Origin: Streptomyces sp. CHD11
Lineage (GTDB): Bacteria; Actinomycetota; Actinomycetes; Streptomycetales; Streptomycetaceae
DNA: 64,000 nt
Direction of reading: 5' to 3'
Assembly (NCBI RefSeq): GCF_018638295.1
Contig: NZ_JABTTS010000009.1
Coordinates: 303,441 to 367,440, forward strand
Shown here: positions 17,412-25,603 of the stretch, one piece after another
Layout of the letters: each line of letters begins with the position of its first letter
Position numbering within the stretch: position 1 is the first letter of the stretch
Position numbers and translations under genes: made by a program
Notes under the pieces: generated by a model
Database searches by the model: none
Seen by the model: the letters and a program-made list of their open reading frames with translations, nothing else
Told to the model about the DNA's origin: nothing

Positions 17412-18107
17412 GTGAGTCCCCAGTCGCCCATACCCGCGCGAGTCGTGCTGCTCTGCGGCCCCTCCGGCTCCGGCAAGTCCCTTCTCGCGGCCCGCTCCGG
17501 CCTTCCGGTGCTGCGCCTCGACGACTTCTACAAGGAGGGTGACGACCCGACCCTCCCCCTGGTCGCGGGGAGCTCCGACATCGACTGGGACCACCCCGGC
17601 TCCTGGGACGCGGACGTCGCCGTCGCCGCGATCGACCGGCTGTGCCGCGAGCGTCGCACACAGGTTCCCGTCTACGACATCGCGCTGAGCGCCCGTACGG
17701 GTGAGGCGCCCCTCGACATCGGCGGCACCCCGCTGTTTATCGCGGAGGGCGTCTTCGCCGCGGAGATCGTCACCCGCTGCCGGGAGCTGGGGCTGCTGGC
17801 CGACGCCCTCTGCCTGAGCCGGGGTCCGGTGCGGACGTTCCGGCGGCGCTTCCTGCGGGATCTCCGGGAGGGACGCAAGTCGGTGCCGTTCCTGCTGCGC
17901 CGCGGCTGGCGGCTGATGCGGCTGGAGCGGTCGATCATCGCCCGCCAGACGGCGCTGGGCGCGTACGCCTGCGGCCGGGACGAGGCGCTGGACCGGCTGG
18001 CGAAGGCCGCGGTCGCCGGGCGTTCACGGACGCCGGGGCCGGGCGCGGCGGATCAGGTCCGGATCGATCCGATGAGGCGGTCGGGGATCGACCATTCGGC
18101 GAGGTAG
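17412..18107 (+). CDS. Uridine kinase-like P-loop kinase
   Basis: This 231-residue NTPase-fold protein has the Walker A loop LLCGPSGSGKSLLAA near residue 15, the substrate-binding LRLDDFYKEGDDP, a DWDHPGSWD segment, and FIAEGVFAAEIV, all typical of uridine kinase relatives. It probably phosphorylates uridine or a related nucleoside, or phosphoribulose-like substrate. A nucleoside substrate fits its neighbourhood near salvage genes, but no CTACGCGCGTAG site precedes it. GTG 17412 (VSPQSPIPAR) was chosen; it begins just ahead of the Walker strand. Confidence 0.85.
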   Translation: MSPQSPIPARVVLLCGPSGSGKSLLAARSGLPVLRLDDFYKEGDDPTLPLVAGSSDIDWDHPGSWDADVAVAAIDRLCRERRTQVPVYDIALSARTGEAPLDIGGTPLFIAEGVFAAEIVTRCRELGLLADALCLSRGPVRTFRRRFLRDLREGRKSVPFLLRRGWRLMRLERSIIARQTALGAYACGRDEALDRLAKAAVAGRSRTPGPGAADQVRIDPMRRSGIDHSAR

Positions 18108-18205
18108 AGGGCGACCGCGAACACGGGGGCGGGTACGGCGCCGGCAGGCTGCGACGCACCCCGGCGCAGGCGGGCGCCGACGGGCGCCGACGGGCGCGGG
18201 CGCAC

Positions 18206-18259
18206 GAAAGAGCGGGACCGCGTGACGGGCCCCCCGGCCCTGCGCAGTCCCGCTGTTTC
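18206..18259 (+). terminator. Hairpin downstream of the kinase-like gene
   Basis: GAAAGAGCGGGAC (18206-18218) pairs at 12 of 13 positions with GTCCCGCTGTTTC (18247-18259). The loop is long at 28 nt. Confidence 0.5.
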
Positions 18260-18376
18260 GCACTCCCCCGTGCTTCCCCCGTACCCCCGTGTCCCCCCTC
18301 GGACCCTTGGTGCGTCCCCCCGCGGGCCGTGGTCGTCCGGAACTCCCCGAATCCCGGACCCCCGATTCCCCCGTGC

Positions 18377-18405
18377 GCCTGGAGGGTTTCCCCCGTCCTC
18401 CAGGC
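18377..18405 (-). terminator. Hairpin terminator of sigQ
   Basis: GCCTGGAGG (18377-18385) pairs perfectly with CCTCCAGGC (18397-18405) around an 11-nt loop, 12 nt past the sigQ stop. Confidence 0.65.
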
Positions 18406-18416
18406 TCCCCCTGCCT

Positions 18417-19154
18417 TCAGGCGACAAGCTCCCCGAAGGCGCTCTCCTCGTCACGGCCGAAGCTGAGGACCTCGTCCTCGCGCAGCCGGCGGAGAGACCG
18501 CCAGATGCTCGACTTCACCGTGCCGACACTGATGCCGAGGATGTCCGCGATCTCCGGGTCCGTGCGGCCCTCGTAGTAGCGCAGGACCAGCATGGTCCGC
18601 TGGAGTTCGGGCAGCCGGGCCAGCGCCTGCCACAGGACCGCGCGCAGCTCCGTGCCGCGCATCGCGTCCGTGTCGCCGGCCGTCTCCGGCAGCTCCTCGG
18701 TCGGGTACTCGTTCAGCTTGCGGCGGCGCCACGCGCTGATGTGCAGGTTGGTCATGGTGCGGCGGAGGTATCCGCCGACCGCCGCCTTGTCACTGATCCG
18801 CTCCCACGCCCGGTAGGTCGAGAACAGCGCGCTCTGCAGCAGGTCCTCGGCCTCGAAGCGGTCACCGGTCAGGTGGTAGGCGGTGGCGTACAGGGAGGCG
18901 CGGCGCTCCCGGACGTAGGCGGTGAACTCCACCTCCGACAGTGAGCGGCGCTCCCCCGAGCCCTCCCCGTACGCGGTCCCCCCGTTCGTGTCCCCCGTGG
19001 GTGCGTCAACCACCGTCATGATCGTGGTGTGCTGACGCCCGGTGCCGCGAGCGCACCCCCGCATGCCCGCGGCACCGGACTTCTCGGAACCCCGCTTCAC
19101 GTCGTGCAGTCGCGTGATCACTGCGCTCGAGCTGGTGCCGTGCAGCGTGTTCAT
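18417..19154 (-). CDS. sigQ: ECF sigma factor SigQ
   Basis: This is an ECF sigma factor encoded divergently from the AfsQ1/AfsQ2 two-component system, the arrangement known for sigQ in S. coelicolor, where it links to control of antibiotic production. The 245-residue frame has sigma region 2 (SLYATAYHLTGDRFEAEDLL, region 2.4 near AWERISDKAAVGGYLRR) and region 4 (LPELQRTMLVLRYYEGRTDPE, DILGISVGTVKSSIWRSLRR). The ATG at 19154 has a G-rich ribosome site (ACGGGGGGCGCGAG). An internal ATG at 19019 (MTVVDAPTG) would give a protein of about 200 residues that starts nearer the conserved part and cannot be excluded. Confidence 0.9.
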   Translation of the reverse strand: MNTLHGTSSSAVITRLHDVKRGSEKSGAAGMRGCARGTGRQHTTIMTVVDAPTGDTNGGTAYGEGSGERRSLSEVEFTAYVRERRASLYATAYHLTGDRFEAEDLLQSALFSTYRAWERISDKAAVGGYLRRTMTNLHISAWRRRKLNEYPTEELPETAGDTDAMRGTELRAVLWQALARLPELQRTMLVLRYYEGRTDPEIADILGISVGTVKSSIWRSLRRLREDEVLSFGRDEESAFGELVA

Positions 19155-19283
19155 CTCGCGCCCCCCGTCGTGGAGTTCCGGTGTCCTGCCGTGCTGTCGT
19201 GCTGCTGTGCTGTTGTGCCGTCGTGCTGTTGTGCTTGTGCCGAGAAGCTTGCCCGGGGACCTTCATCGCCGTGTCAGCCGACT

Positions 19284-19299
19284 GTCACAGGCGTGTCAC
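19284..19299. promoter_or_regulatory. AfsQ1 box in the sigQ-afsQ1 intergenic region
   Basis: GTCAC-AGGCGT-GTCAC matches exactly the known AfsQ1 consensus GTnAC-n6-GTnAC. It lies 146 bp upstream of afsQ1 and 130 bp upstream of sigQ, so it can serve both divergent genes. Confidence 0.85.
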
Positions 19300-19429
19300 A
19301 GGGGTCGGTCCCGGAAGGAGCACAGGTCCTTCACAAGCGTCGGTGCACGTAGCGGCACGTATCCGGGCCCAATGGGCAACTGCCGCCCACGGGTCGAACA
19401 GGAAGCACTCCATGGGCCAGAATGAGCGC

Positions 19430-20107
19430 GTGCCTTCCCTGTTGCTGATCGAGGACGACGACGCCATCCGCACGGCCCTGGAGCTCTCACTGACGCGCCA
19501 GGGCCACCGGGTGGCGACCGCTGCCAGTGGTGAGGACGGTCTGAAGCTCCTGCGCGAGCAGCGGCCGGACCTGATCGTGCTGGACGTGATGCTGCCCGGC
19601 ATCGACGGTTTCGAGGTGTGCCGTCGTATCCGGCGCACCGACCAGCTGCCGATCATTTTGCTGACCGCGCGCAACGACGACATCGACGTGGTCGTCGGTC
19701 TCGAGTCGGGCGCCGACGACTACGTCGTCAAACCGGTCCAGGGCCGGGTGCTGGACGCCCGTATCCGGGCCGTGCTCCGGCGCGGGGAACGGGAGTCCAG
19801 CGACTCGGCGAGCTTCGGCAGCCTGGTCATCGACCGTTCGGCGATGACGGTGACGAAGAACGGCGAGGACCTCCAGCTGACGCCGACCGAGCTGCGGCTG
19901 CTGCTCGAGCTGAGCCGGCGGCCGGGACAGGCGCTGTCCCGGCAGCAGTTGCTGCGGCTGGTGTGGGAGCACGACTACCTGGGCGACTCGCGTCTGGTGG
20001 ACGCGTGCGTCCAGCGGCTGCGCGCCAAGGTCGAGGACGTGCCGTCGTCCCCGACCCTGATCCGTACCGTGCGCGGTGTCGGCTACCGGCTGGATCCGCC
20101 CCAGTGA
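19430..20107 (+). CDS. afsQ1: Two-component response regulator AfsQ1
   Basis: This is an OmpR-family response regulator of 225 residues, equal in length to AfsQ1. The receiver domain has the acidic pocket EDDD (residues 8-11), the phosphate acceptor D52 in LIVLDVMLPG, the Thr in LLTARN and the Lys in YVVKPVQG. The C-terminal winged helix contains LTPTELRLLLEL and RTVRGVGYRL. In S. coelicolor AfsQ1 activates antibiotic genes when glutamate is the nitrogen source. The GTG at 19430 fits that length; an in-frame ATG at 19412 would add six residues. It overlaps afsQ2 by 4 bp (GTGA), so translation is coupled. The AfsQ1 box upstream suggests autoregulation. Confidence 0.96.
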   Translation: MPSLLLIEDDDAIRTALELSLTRQGHRVATAASGEDGLKLLREQRPDLIVLDVMLPGIDGFEVCRRIRRTDQLPIILLTARNDDIDVVVGLESGADDYVVKPVQGRVLDARIRAVLRRGERESSDSASFGSLVIDRSAMTVTKNGEDLQLTPTELRLLLELSRRPGQALSRQQLLRLVWEHDYLGDSRLVDACVQRLRAKVEDVPSSPTLIRTVRGVGYRLDPPQ

Positions 20108-21705
20108 CACACGAGCACCAAGGGGGGGTCCGCGGCTGGTTCGCGGCGCGCAGGGGAGTCTGGTCACGGCTGCGGTTCACGAGTCTGCGGCTGCGGCTGG
20201 TCGTGGTGTTCGGGCTGGTCGCGCTCACCGCCGCGGTGTCGGCGTCCGGGATCGCGTACTGGCTGAACCGTGAGTCCGTGCTGACCCGCACCCAGGACGC
20301 GGTGCTGCGTGACTTCGAGCGGGAGATGCAGAACCGCGCGGGTGCGCTGCCGGAGCGTGCGACCCAGGACGAACTGCAGCGCGCGGCGGGTCAGATGGCG
20401 ACGAGCAGCCAGCGCTTCACCGTGCTGCTGGTGGCGGTCGATCCCGGCGGGCGGACCGTGTACGGCAGTTCGGGCGGGCTGAACGGCTTCTCGCTGCAGG
20501 ACGTGCCCAAGTCGCTGCGGGACGCGGTCACCGAGCGGCAGAAGATCACGTCGGCGAACACCTATCCGCACCATCTGTACTGGCAGCGGACGGTCGACGA
20601 CGACGTCCCGTACCTGGTGGCGGGGACGCGGGTGATCGGCGGCGGGCCGACCGGCTACATGCTGAAGTCGCTGGAGCCGGAGGCCAAGGACCTGAACTCG
20701 CTGGCCTGGTCGCTGGGGATCGCGACGGCGCTCGCGCTGATAGGTTCCGCGCTGCTCGCGCACGCCGCCGCGACGACCGTGCTGAAGCCGGTGCAGCGGC
20801 TCGGGGTGGCCGCCCGCAGGCTCGGTGAGGGGAGACTGGACACCCGGCTCAGAGTGTCCGGCACCGACGAACTCGCCGATCTGTCACGCACGTTCAACAA
20901 GGCGGCCGAGGCGCTGGAGAAGCGGGTGGCCGACATGGCCGCGCGGGACGAGGCCTCGCGCCGGTTCGTGGCGGACATGAGCCATGAACTGCGCACGCCG
21001 CTGACCGCGATCACGGCGGTGACGGAGGTCCTGGAGGAGGAGCTCGAGTTCGAGGGCGGCGGCATCGACCCGATGATCGAGCCCGCGGTACGGCTGGTGG
21101 TGAGCGAGACCCGGCGGCTGAACGACCTGGTCGAGAACCTGATGGAGGTCACCCGCTTCGACGCCGGTACCGCCCGTCTGGTGCTGGACGACGTCGACGT
21201 CTCGGACCAGATCACCGCCTGCATCGACGCGCGTGCCTGGCTGGACGCGGTCGACCTGGACGCCGCGCGCGGCATCCACGCGCGGATCGACCCGCGCCGG
21301 CTGGACGTGATCATGGCCAACCTCATCGGCAACGCGCTCAAGCACGGCGGTTCGCCGGTGCGGGTGTCGGTACGGGAGTGCGGGGACGGCGGGGAAACCG
21401 GTGGCGGGGGCACGGTCGTCATCGAGGTGCGGGACCACGGGCCGGGCATCCCCGAGGATGTCCTGCCGCACGTCTTCGACCGCTTCTACAAGGCGAGTGC
21501 CTCCCGGCCGCGTTCCGAGGGCAGCGGTCTGGGACTGTCCATCGCGCTGGAGAACGCGCACATCCACGGCGGAGAGATCACCGCGGTGAACTCCCCCGAG
21601 GGCGGCGCCGTGTTCACGCTGCGACTGCCGCGGGACGTGTCCGCGCAGGGTTCGACGGTCCGGGACGGCGACCCCGGGGACGCAGGCGCCGAGGGGGACG
21701 CCTGA
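20104..21705 (+). CDS. afsQ2: Sensor histidine kinase AfsQ2
   Basis: This is the membrane histidine kinase partner of AfsQ1, 533 residues. It has a first membrane helix at about 31-53, an extracytoplasmic sensor loop of about 140 residues, a second helix at about 203-222, and a HAMP region. The H-box is ADMSHELRTPLTAI with H294, followed by the N-box NLIGNALKHGG, the G1 loop DHGPGIPEDV and the G2 loop GSGLGLSIA. The GTG start overlaps the afsQ1 stop. The stop codon overlaps the next gene's ATG by 1 bp, giving an afsQ1-afsQ2-lipoprotein operon. Confidence 0.95.
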   Translation: MTHEHQGGVRGWFAARRGVWSRLRFTSLRLRLVVVFGLVALTAAVSASGIAYWLNRESVLTRTQDAVLRDFEREMQNRAGALPERATQDELQRAAGQMATSSQRFTVLLVAVDPGGRTVYGSSGGLNGFSLQDVPKSLRDAVTERQKITSANTYPHHLYWQRTVDDDVPYLVAGTRVIGGGPTGYMLKSLEPEAKDLNSLAWSLGIATALALIGSALLAHAAATTVLKPVQRLGVAARRLGEGRLDTRLRVSGTDELADLSRTFNKAAEALEKRVADMAARDEASRRFVADMSHELRTPLTAITAVTEVLEEELEFEGGGIDPMIEPAVRLVVSETRRLNDLVENLMEVTRFDAGTARLVLDDVDVSDQITACIDARAWLDAVDLDAARGIHARIDPRRLDVIMANLIGNALKHGGSPVRVSVRECGDGGETGGGGTVVIEVRDHGPGIPEDVLPHVFDRFYKASASRPRSEGSGLGLSIALENAHIHGGEITAVNSPEGGAVFTLRLPRDVSAQGSTVRDGDPGDAGAEGDA

Positions 21706-22379
21706 TGAGAGCGGGACGGATGGGCGCGGGGCGGGCCGCCGCGCGCCGGACGACCGTACGACGGGCCGGCGTACGACGGACCGCGGTGCGGGGGCTGCTG
21801 GCCGCCGGGACGCTCGGGGCACTGCTGGCCGGGTGCGGGATCCGGGCCACGGAGGTGCCGACCGACTTCGGTCCGGCGCCCTCGCGGGTGCGCTGCTCGC
21901 CGGTCGAGCCGGAGGCGCCGGCGCAGGCCGGGCGGGGGCTTGAGGTGCAGGTGTTCCTGCTGTGCGGATCGTCGCTGGTGGCCGTGGACCGGACGGTACG
22001 GGTCCCGGACGGGGCCGCGGACGCGCGGCGGGCGCTCGTGGCACAGGGACTGCTGGACGTGATGGCGCAGCGGCCGTCGGACGCCGAGCGGGAGGCCGGG
22101 TACACCACCCGGGTACGGCCCGGGACGACGGTGCGCGGCCCCCGGCCCGGCGATCCGGAGGACACCCTGCGGCTGAGCACCGGGCCTGGGAGCCTGTCCT
22201 CCTCCGCGCTGGCACAGGTCGTGTGCACCTTCTCCGACTCGGCGGCCGCCGACGGGGACGGGTCGGTGATCCTGGGCGGCCCGGACGACAGCCGGCCGCG
22301 CCGCTACAAGTGCACGGACGAGGTCCGTACCCGTCCGGGCGACGAGGAGCCGCCCTCCACGGAGGCCACCGGCGGCTGA
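21705..22379 (+). CDS. Lipoprotein of the afsQ operon
   Basis: This 224-residue exported lipoprotein has a twin-Arg/Arg-rich start, a hydrophobic core and the lipobox LLAGC with the lipidated Cys at residue 44. The mature region has a GerMN-like feel (VQVFLLCGSSLVAVDRTV, ARRALVAQGLLDVMAQRPS), but I cannot prove that domain. It begins at ATG 21705 within the afsQ2 stop (TGATG), so it is the third gene of the operon, as in S. coelicolor. An outer-face accessory role for the AfsQ2 sensor is plausible but untested here. Confidence 0.85.
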   Translation: MRAGRMGAGRAAARRTTVRRAGVRRTAVRGLLAAGTLGALLAGCGIRATEVPTDFGPAPSRVRCSPVEPEAPAQAGRGLEVQVFLLCGSSLVAVDRTVRVPDGAADARRALVAQGLLDVMAQRPSDAEREAGYTTRVRPGTTVRGPRPGDPEDTLRLSTGPGSLSSSALAQVVCTFSDSAAADGDGSVILGGPDDSRPRRYKCTDEVRTRPGDEEPPSTEATGG

Positions 22380-22912
22380 GCGGGGACGAGGGGAAGCCCC
22401 GGTCGGCGCACCCCGCAGCGGGCCGGCACGGCGGCACGGACCATCACGGCGGCACGGGCCGGCACGCCGGCCGGGCGGACGGGACAGGTCAGGCGGCGGT
22501 CGAGCGGCGGTCACGCGACGCTCCCCACGACGTGCCGCACGCACCGGCGGGTCGGGGGCACCTCGGCCGGCGCACCCGCCACGGGCCATGAGGGCGGCAC
22601 GGGCCGGCACGGTGACGGGGCGGACGAGACAGACCCGGTGGTCGTCGAGCGACGGTCGGGCGACGTCCCCGGACGGCGTACCGGACGCGCCGACGGGGCC
22701 GGCGAACCCGGCGGGCCCGCAGGTCCGGACGGAGCGCGTCGTCCGCGCGGGGCCGGCCGCGACGTGACGTCCGCGGGCCGGGCCGCCGGGGCCGGTGAGG
22801 AGCGGACCGACGACGGGGTCCGGGCCCGCCCGCCGGGCTGTGGCGCATGCCTCACCCGGTGAACGGGTGACAGGCCGGAACCGATCGTGCCGGACACCGC
22901 GTCTTGGGGATC
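22380..22912. other. 533-bp gene-free stretch with imperfect direct duplication
   Basis: I see no credible gene. Two roughly 100-bp imperfect direct repeats lie at about 22448-22548 and 22593-22692, both beginning GGCGGCACGGGCCGGCACG and both continuing through GGCGGACG, GTCGAGCG and GCGACG blocks. Shorter GGCACGG repeats surround them. The extended open frames here are GC-skewed and unlike proteins. Confidence 0.55.
22448..22692. repeat. Imperfect direct repeat pair, offset 145 bp
   Basis: The blocks starting at 22448 and 22593 share GGCGGCACGGGCCGGCACG exactly. They then align in GGGCGGACG-GACAG, GGTCGAGCG-CGGTC and GCGACG-CCCC over about 100 bp. This looks like an old tandem duplication in non-coding DNA. 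Confidence 0.55.
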
Positions 22913-23491
22913 GTGCAGCGTCAAGGCCTCATCGGCGGCACCGCCGCGTCCCGGATCCGCGTGACAGGAGCACTCCTCCTGGCCGCGCACCTCGCGTTCG
23001 TGGCCTGGTACGCGCTGCGCCCGCTGGACGTCCCCTGGGTGATGCCCGCGAATCTGCGCCCGTTCGACGGTATCCGGGGTGATTTCGCCCTGGGCTGGGT
23101 GACGGGGGTGCGGCGGGCCGGCGAGTCGATGGCCCTGCTCGCTCCGCTGGGCGTGCTGCTGCCGATGGCCGGGGGCCGGCTGGCGGTGTCCCGGCTGGGC
23201 TCGCTGATCCGCACCACGACCGCGGTCGCCCTCGTCTCGCTGGCCGTGGAGCTGCTGCAGACCGCGGTCCCGGGGCAGGTCGTGGACGTCGACTCGCTGC
23301 TGCTGAACGCGGCCGGCGCCGCGCTCGCGCACCTGGCCGTGGTACCGGCGGGCCGCGCCTGGCTGCGCCGTGCGGCCGAGCGGCCCGTGACGGCCCTCCT
23401 CATGGAGGAGCCGCTTCAGGGGAGGACCCCGACGATTCCCAGGGTCGGGATCGCTCCGTGGGGCGACGCGTTTCCCCCTTCGTCTCCGTAA
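22913..23491 (+). CDS. VanZ-like membrane protein
   Basis: This 192-residue membrane protein has four or five predicted helices and the VanZ-family pattern: LALGWV/FALGWV loop, NVLLF/ESMALLAPLGVLLPM, and AVELLQTAVPGQVVDVDSLLLNAAGA, where E-x-x-Q and D-x-x-D-x-x-x-N are conserved. VanZ is named for teicoplanin resistance, but most Streptomyces members have no known resistance role. GTG 22913 was chosen because GGGGA (22907-22910) sits just upstream. The C-terminal 25 residues (RTPTIPRVGIAPWGD) are unlike the family. Confidence 0.82.
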   Translation: MQRQGLIGGTAASRIRVTGALLLAAHLAFVAWYALRPLDVPWVMPANLRPFDGIRGDFALGWVTGVRRAGESMALLAPLGVLLPMAGGRLAVSRLGSLIRTTTAVALVSLAVELLQTAVPGQVVDVDSLLLNAAGAALAHLAVVPAGRAWLRRAAERPVTALLMEEPLQGRTPTIPRVGIAPWGDAFPPSSP

Positions 23492-23549
23492 CGTGGAGTG
23501 CATGAGGCAGCCGACCGGGAGGCCTCGTACCGCTGACGAAGGAGCTGTC

Positions 23550-23753
23550 ATGAGCCGCCTCGCCCGCCCCACCAACGACCGGATGATCGGCGGAGTGTGC
23601 GCCGCGCTGGCCCGGCGCTTCGGCACCTCCACGACCACGATGCGGGTGATCTTCCTGGCGTCGTGTCTGCTTCCGGGACCGCAGTTCCTGCTGTACATCG
23701 CGCTGTGGGTGCTGCTGCCCTCGGAGGACAAGGTCCGGACGGACGCCTGGTGA
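23550..23753 (+). CDS. PspC-domain small membrane protein
   Basis: This 67-residue protein is essentially one PspC domain. The N-terminal RLARPTNDRMIGGVCAALAR and the hydrophobic FLASCLLPGPQFLLYIALWVLLP are the family signature. PspC domains act in envelope stress sensing. The start is set by GAAGGAG 8 nt upstream of the ATG. It is 58 bp after the VanZ-like gene and may be co-transcribed. Confidence 0.9.
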   Translation: MSRLARPTNDRMIGGVCAALARRFGTSTTTMRVIFLASCLLPGPQFLLYIALWVLLPSEDKVRTDAW

Positions 23754-23784
23754 CCCGCGAGACACCGCACCGCCTGCGCGTGTA

Positions 23785-23829
23785 CGCCGATGGGGCGCAC
23801 CCCGACAGTCCGGGTGCGCCCCATCGGCG
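23785..23829. terminator. Strong bidirectional terminator, 18-bp stem
   Basis: CGCCGATGGGGCGCACCC (23785-23802) pairs perfectly with 23812-23829 around a 9-nt loop. It lies exactly between the convergent PspC and secreted-protein genes. Confidence 0.9.
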
Positions 23830-23846
23830 GTTCGCGCCTGGGTGGT

Positions 23847-24194
23847 TCAGCTGCCGAGCGGGACACCGTTGACGTTGAGGCCCTTGGCGGGCAGCTGGTT
23901 CACCGGCAGACCGCCGAGGAGACCGGTGCCCGGAACCACGGGACCCACCTTCTCGGCCACCGGCTGCACGGCCGCCACGCCGGTGCCGGCCAGCTCCTGG
24001 CCCGTGGACAGCGCCTCGGCCGAGCCCGGTGCCGCGCCGGACAGCCGCTCCGCCGGGACGGCCTGGGTGACGGTGTCCAGCGCCTGGGTGGCGTCCGGGA
24101 CGGCCGGAGCCGCGTTGGCGGCACCCGCACCGGCGGCGGCGAAGGCGGCACCGAGAGCGGCGACACCGAGGGTCTTGGCAGCAGACTGCTTCAT
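23847..24194 (-). CDS. Small secreted protein, Ala/Val-rich
   Basis: This 115-residue protein has a clear signal peptide (MKQSAAKTLGVAALGAAFAA..., cleavage likely after ANA at about residue 28). The mature part contains ATQALDTVTQAVP, GQELAGTGVAAVQPVAE and a C-terminal LPVNQLPAKGLNVNG. There is no cysteine or enzymatic motif. It resembles in style the secreted protein at 16945-17283 and small secreted actinobacterial wall proteins. A GAGGA ribosome site upstream supports ATG 24194. Function unknown. Confidence 0.78.
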   Translation of the reverse strand: MKQSAAKTLGVAALGAAFAAAGAGAANAAPAVPDATQALDTVTQAVPAERLSGAAPGSAEALSTGQELAGTGVAAVQPVAEKVGPVVPGTGLLGGLPVNQLPAKGLNVNGVPLGS

Positions 24195-24332
24195 GTAAAT
24201 GCGTCCTCGAAATGGGATACGGGGAGTGAGCGGTGCTGTGACGGTAAACACGAGGCACCGCTCGCCGCAAACATCGAAATGCGGACGAACGGTGAACGCC
24301 CGATGTGTTCACACGCACCGAGAACGCGCCGC

Positions 24333-25490
24333 TCAGCGCCCCGTTTCCGCGGAACCGCTGGTGGAGGCGGTTTGACGGAACAGCCATTCGGATTTCAGCT
24401 CGGCGTATCCGGGCTTGATGACGTCATTGATCATGGCCAGTCGTTCATCGAAAGGGATGAACGCTGATTTCATCCCATTGACAGAGAACCATTGCATGTC
24501 GTCGAGCGTGTAACCGAAGGCATCGACCAGGTGCTCGAATTCCCGGCTCAGGGTGGTGTGGGACATCAGGCGGTTGTCGGTGTTGACGGTGGCCCGGAAG
24601 TGCAGCCGGCGCAGCAGACCGATCGGGTGTTCGGCGTACGAGGACGCCGCGCCGGTCTGGAGGTTGGAGCTCGGGCAGAGTTCCAGCGGGACGCGCTTGT
24701 CCCGGACGTAGGAGGCGAGCCGGCCGAGCTCGACGGTGCCGTCGTCGCGGACGCGGATGTCGTCGATGATCCGCACCCCGTGACCGAGCCGGTCGGCGCC
24801 GCACCACTGCAGGGCCTGCCAGATGGAGGGCAGCCCGAACGCCTCGCCGGCGTGAATGGTGAAGTGGTTGTTCTCCCGCTTCAGGTACTCGAAGGCGTCG
24901 AGGTGCCGGGTGGGCGGGTAGCCGGCCTCGGCGCCCGCGATGTCGAAGCCGACGACGCCCAGGTCCCGGTAGCGGTTGGCGAGTTCGGCGATCTCCAGGG
25001 CGCGGGCGGCGTGCCGCATCGCGGTGAGCAGGGCGCCGACCCGGATGCGGTGGCCGTTCTCCCGCGCGCGCCGCTCGCCCTGCCGGAAGCCCTCGTCGAC
25101 CGCCTCGACGACCTCTTCGAGGGTCAGCCCGCCTTCGAGGTGCTGTTCGGGGGCGTAGCGCACCTCGGCGTAGACGACACCGTCCTCGGCCAGGTCCTCG
25201 GCGCACTCGGCGGCGACCCGGACGAGAGCGTCCCGGGTCTGCATGACGCCGACGGTGTGCGAGAAGGTCTCCAGGTAGCGCTCGAGGGATCCGGAGTCGG
25301 CGGCCTCCCTGAACCAGAGCGCGAGTTTGCCGGGGTCGGTCTCGGGGAGCCGGTGATATCCGCTGTCCCGGGCCAGGTCGACGACGGTGCCGGGGCGCAG
25401 GCCGCCATCGAGGTGATCGTGCAGCAGAACCTTGGGCGCCCGGCGGATCTGGTCCGCTGTCGGGGTGTTCGCGATGGTCTGGCTCGTCAT
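24333..25490 (-). CDS. add: Adenosine deaminase
   Basis: This enzyme deaminates adenosine and deoxyadenosine to inosine and deoxyinosine, feeding the purine nucleoside phosphorylase encoded upstream. The 385-residue TIM-barrel protein has the zinc ligands in [12 protein letters not shown], the catalytic [20 protein letters not shown], and a zinc Asp in VNTDNRLMS. The start ATG at 25490 is preceded at 6 nt by TACGGT (25497-25502), suggesting a leaderless mRNA. The operator palindrome is 16 nt upstream of the start. It stands alone, but the shared operator ties it to the salvage regulon. M. tuberculosis also has add beside cdd and deoA. Confidence 0.95.
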   Translation of the reverse strand: MTSQTIANTPTADQIRRAPKVLLHDHLDGGLRPGTVVDLARDSGYHRLPETDPGKLALWFREAADSGSLERYLETFSHTVGVMQTRDALVRVAAECAEDLAEDGVVYAEVRYAPEQHLEGGLTLEEVVEAVDEGFRQGERRARENGHRIRVGALLTAMRHAARALEIAELANRYRDLGVVGFDIAGAEAGYPPTRHLDAFEYLKRENNHFTIHAGEAFGLPSIWQALQWCGADRLGHGVRIIDDIRVRDDGTVELGRLASYVRDKRVPLELCPSSNLQTGAASSYAEHPIGLLRRLHFRATVNTDNRLMSHTTLSREFEHLVDAFGYTLDDMQWFSVNGMKSAFIPFDERLAMINDVIKPGYAELKSEWLFRQTASTSGSAETGR

Positions 25491-25496
25491 TTCCGC

Positions 25497-25502
25497 ACCG
25501 TA
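25497..25502 (-). promoter_or_regulatory. Putative -10 box for leaderless add
   Basis: TACGGT on the minus strand ends 6 nt before the add ATG. Confidence 0.45.
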
Positions 25503-25506
25503 ACCC

Positions 25507-25518
25507 CTACGCGCGTAG
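25507..25518. promoter_or_regulatory. CTACGCGCGTAG operator, add
   Basis: This is a perfect 12-bp palindrome 16 nt upstream of add and 4 nt upstream of its putative -10 box, so it lies in the promoter spacer. Sequence and placement match the deoC site. Confidence 0.78.
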
Positions 25519-25603
25519 ATCACCCGGTGGGGAAACGCGTCGATACGCAAAGGTGACCGCACGGACGGGTCGGGCCCACCGCCGCTTCTGAGAATGTTCT
25601 GCC

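Larger units (their letters stand above)
18108..18416. other. 309-bp gap between convergent uridine kinase-like gene and sigQ
   Basis: This gap lies between two convergent gene ends and holds two hairpins (18206-18259 and 18377-18405). There is also a C-rich stretch with repeated CCCCCGT motifs around 18260-18380. I see no gene. Confidence 0.5.

Noticed and set aside
22913..23491. VanZ-like gene as a glycopeptide resistance gene
   Set aside because: There are no vanHAX or regulatory genes nearby, and VanZ-like proteins are common in Streptomyces without resistance.
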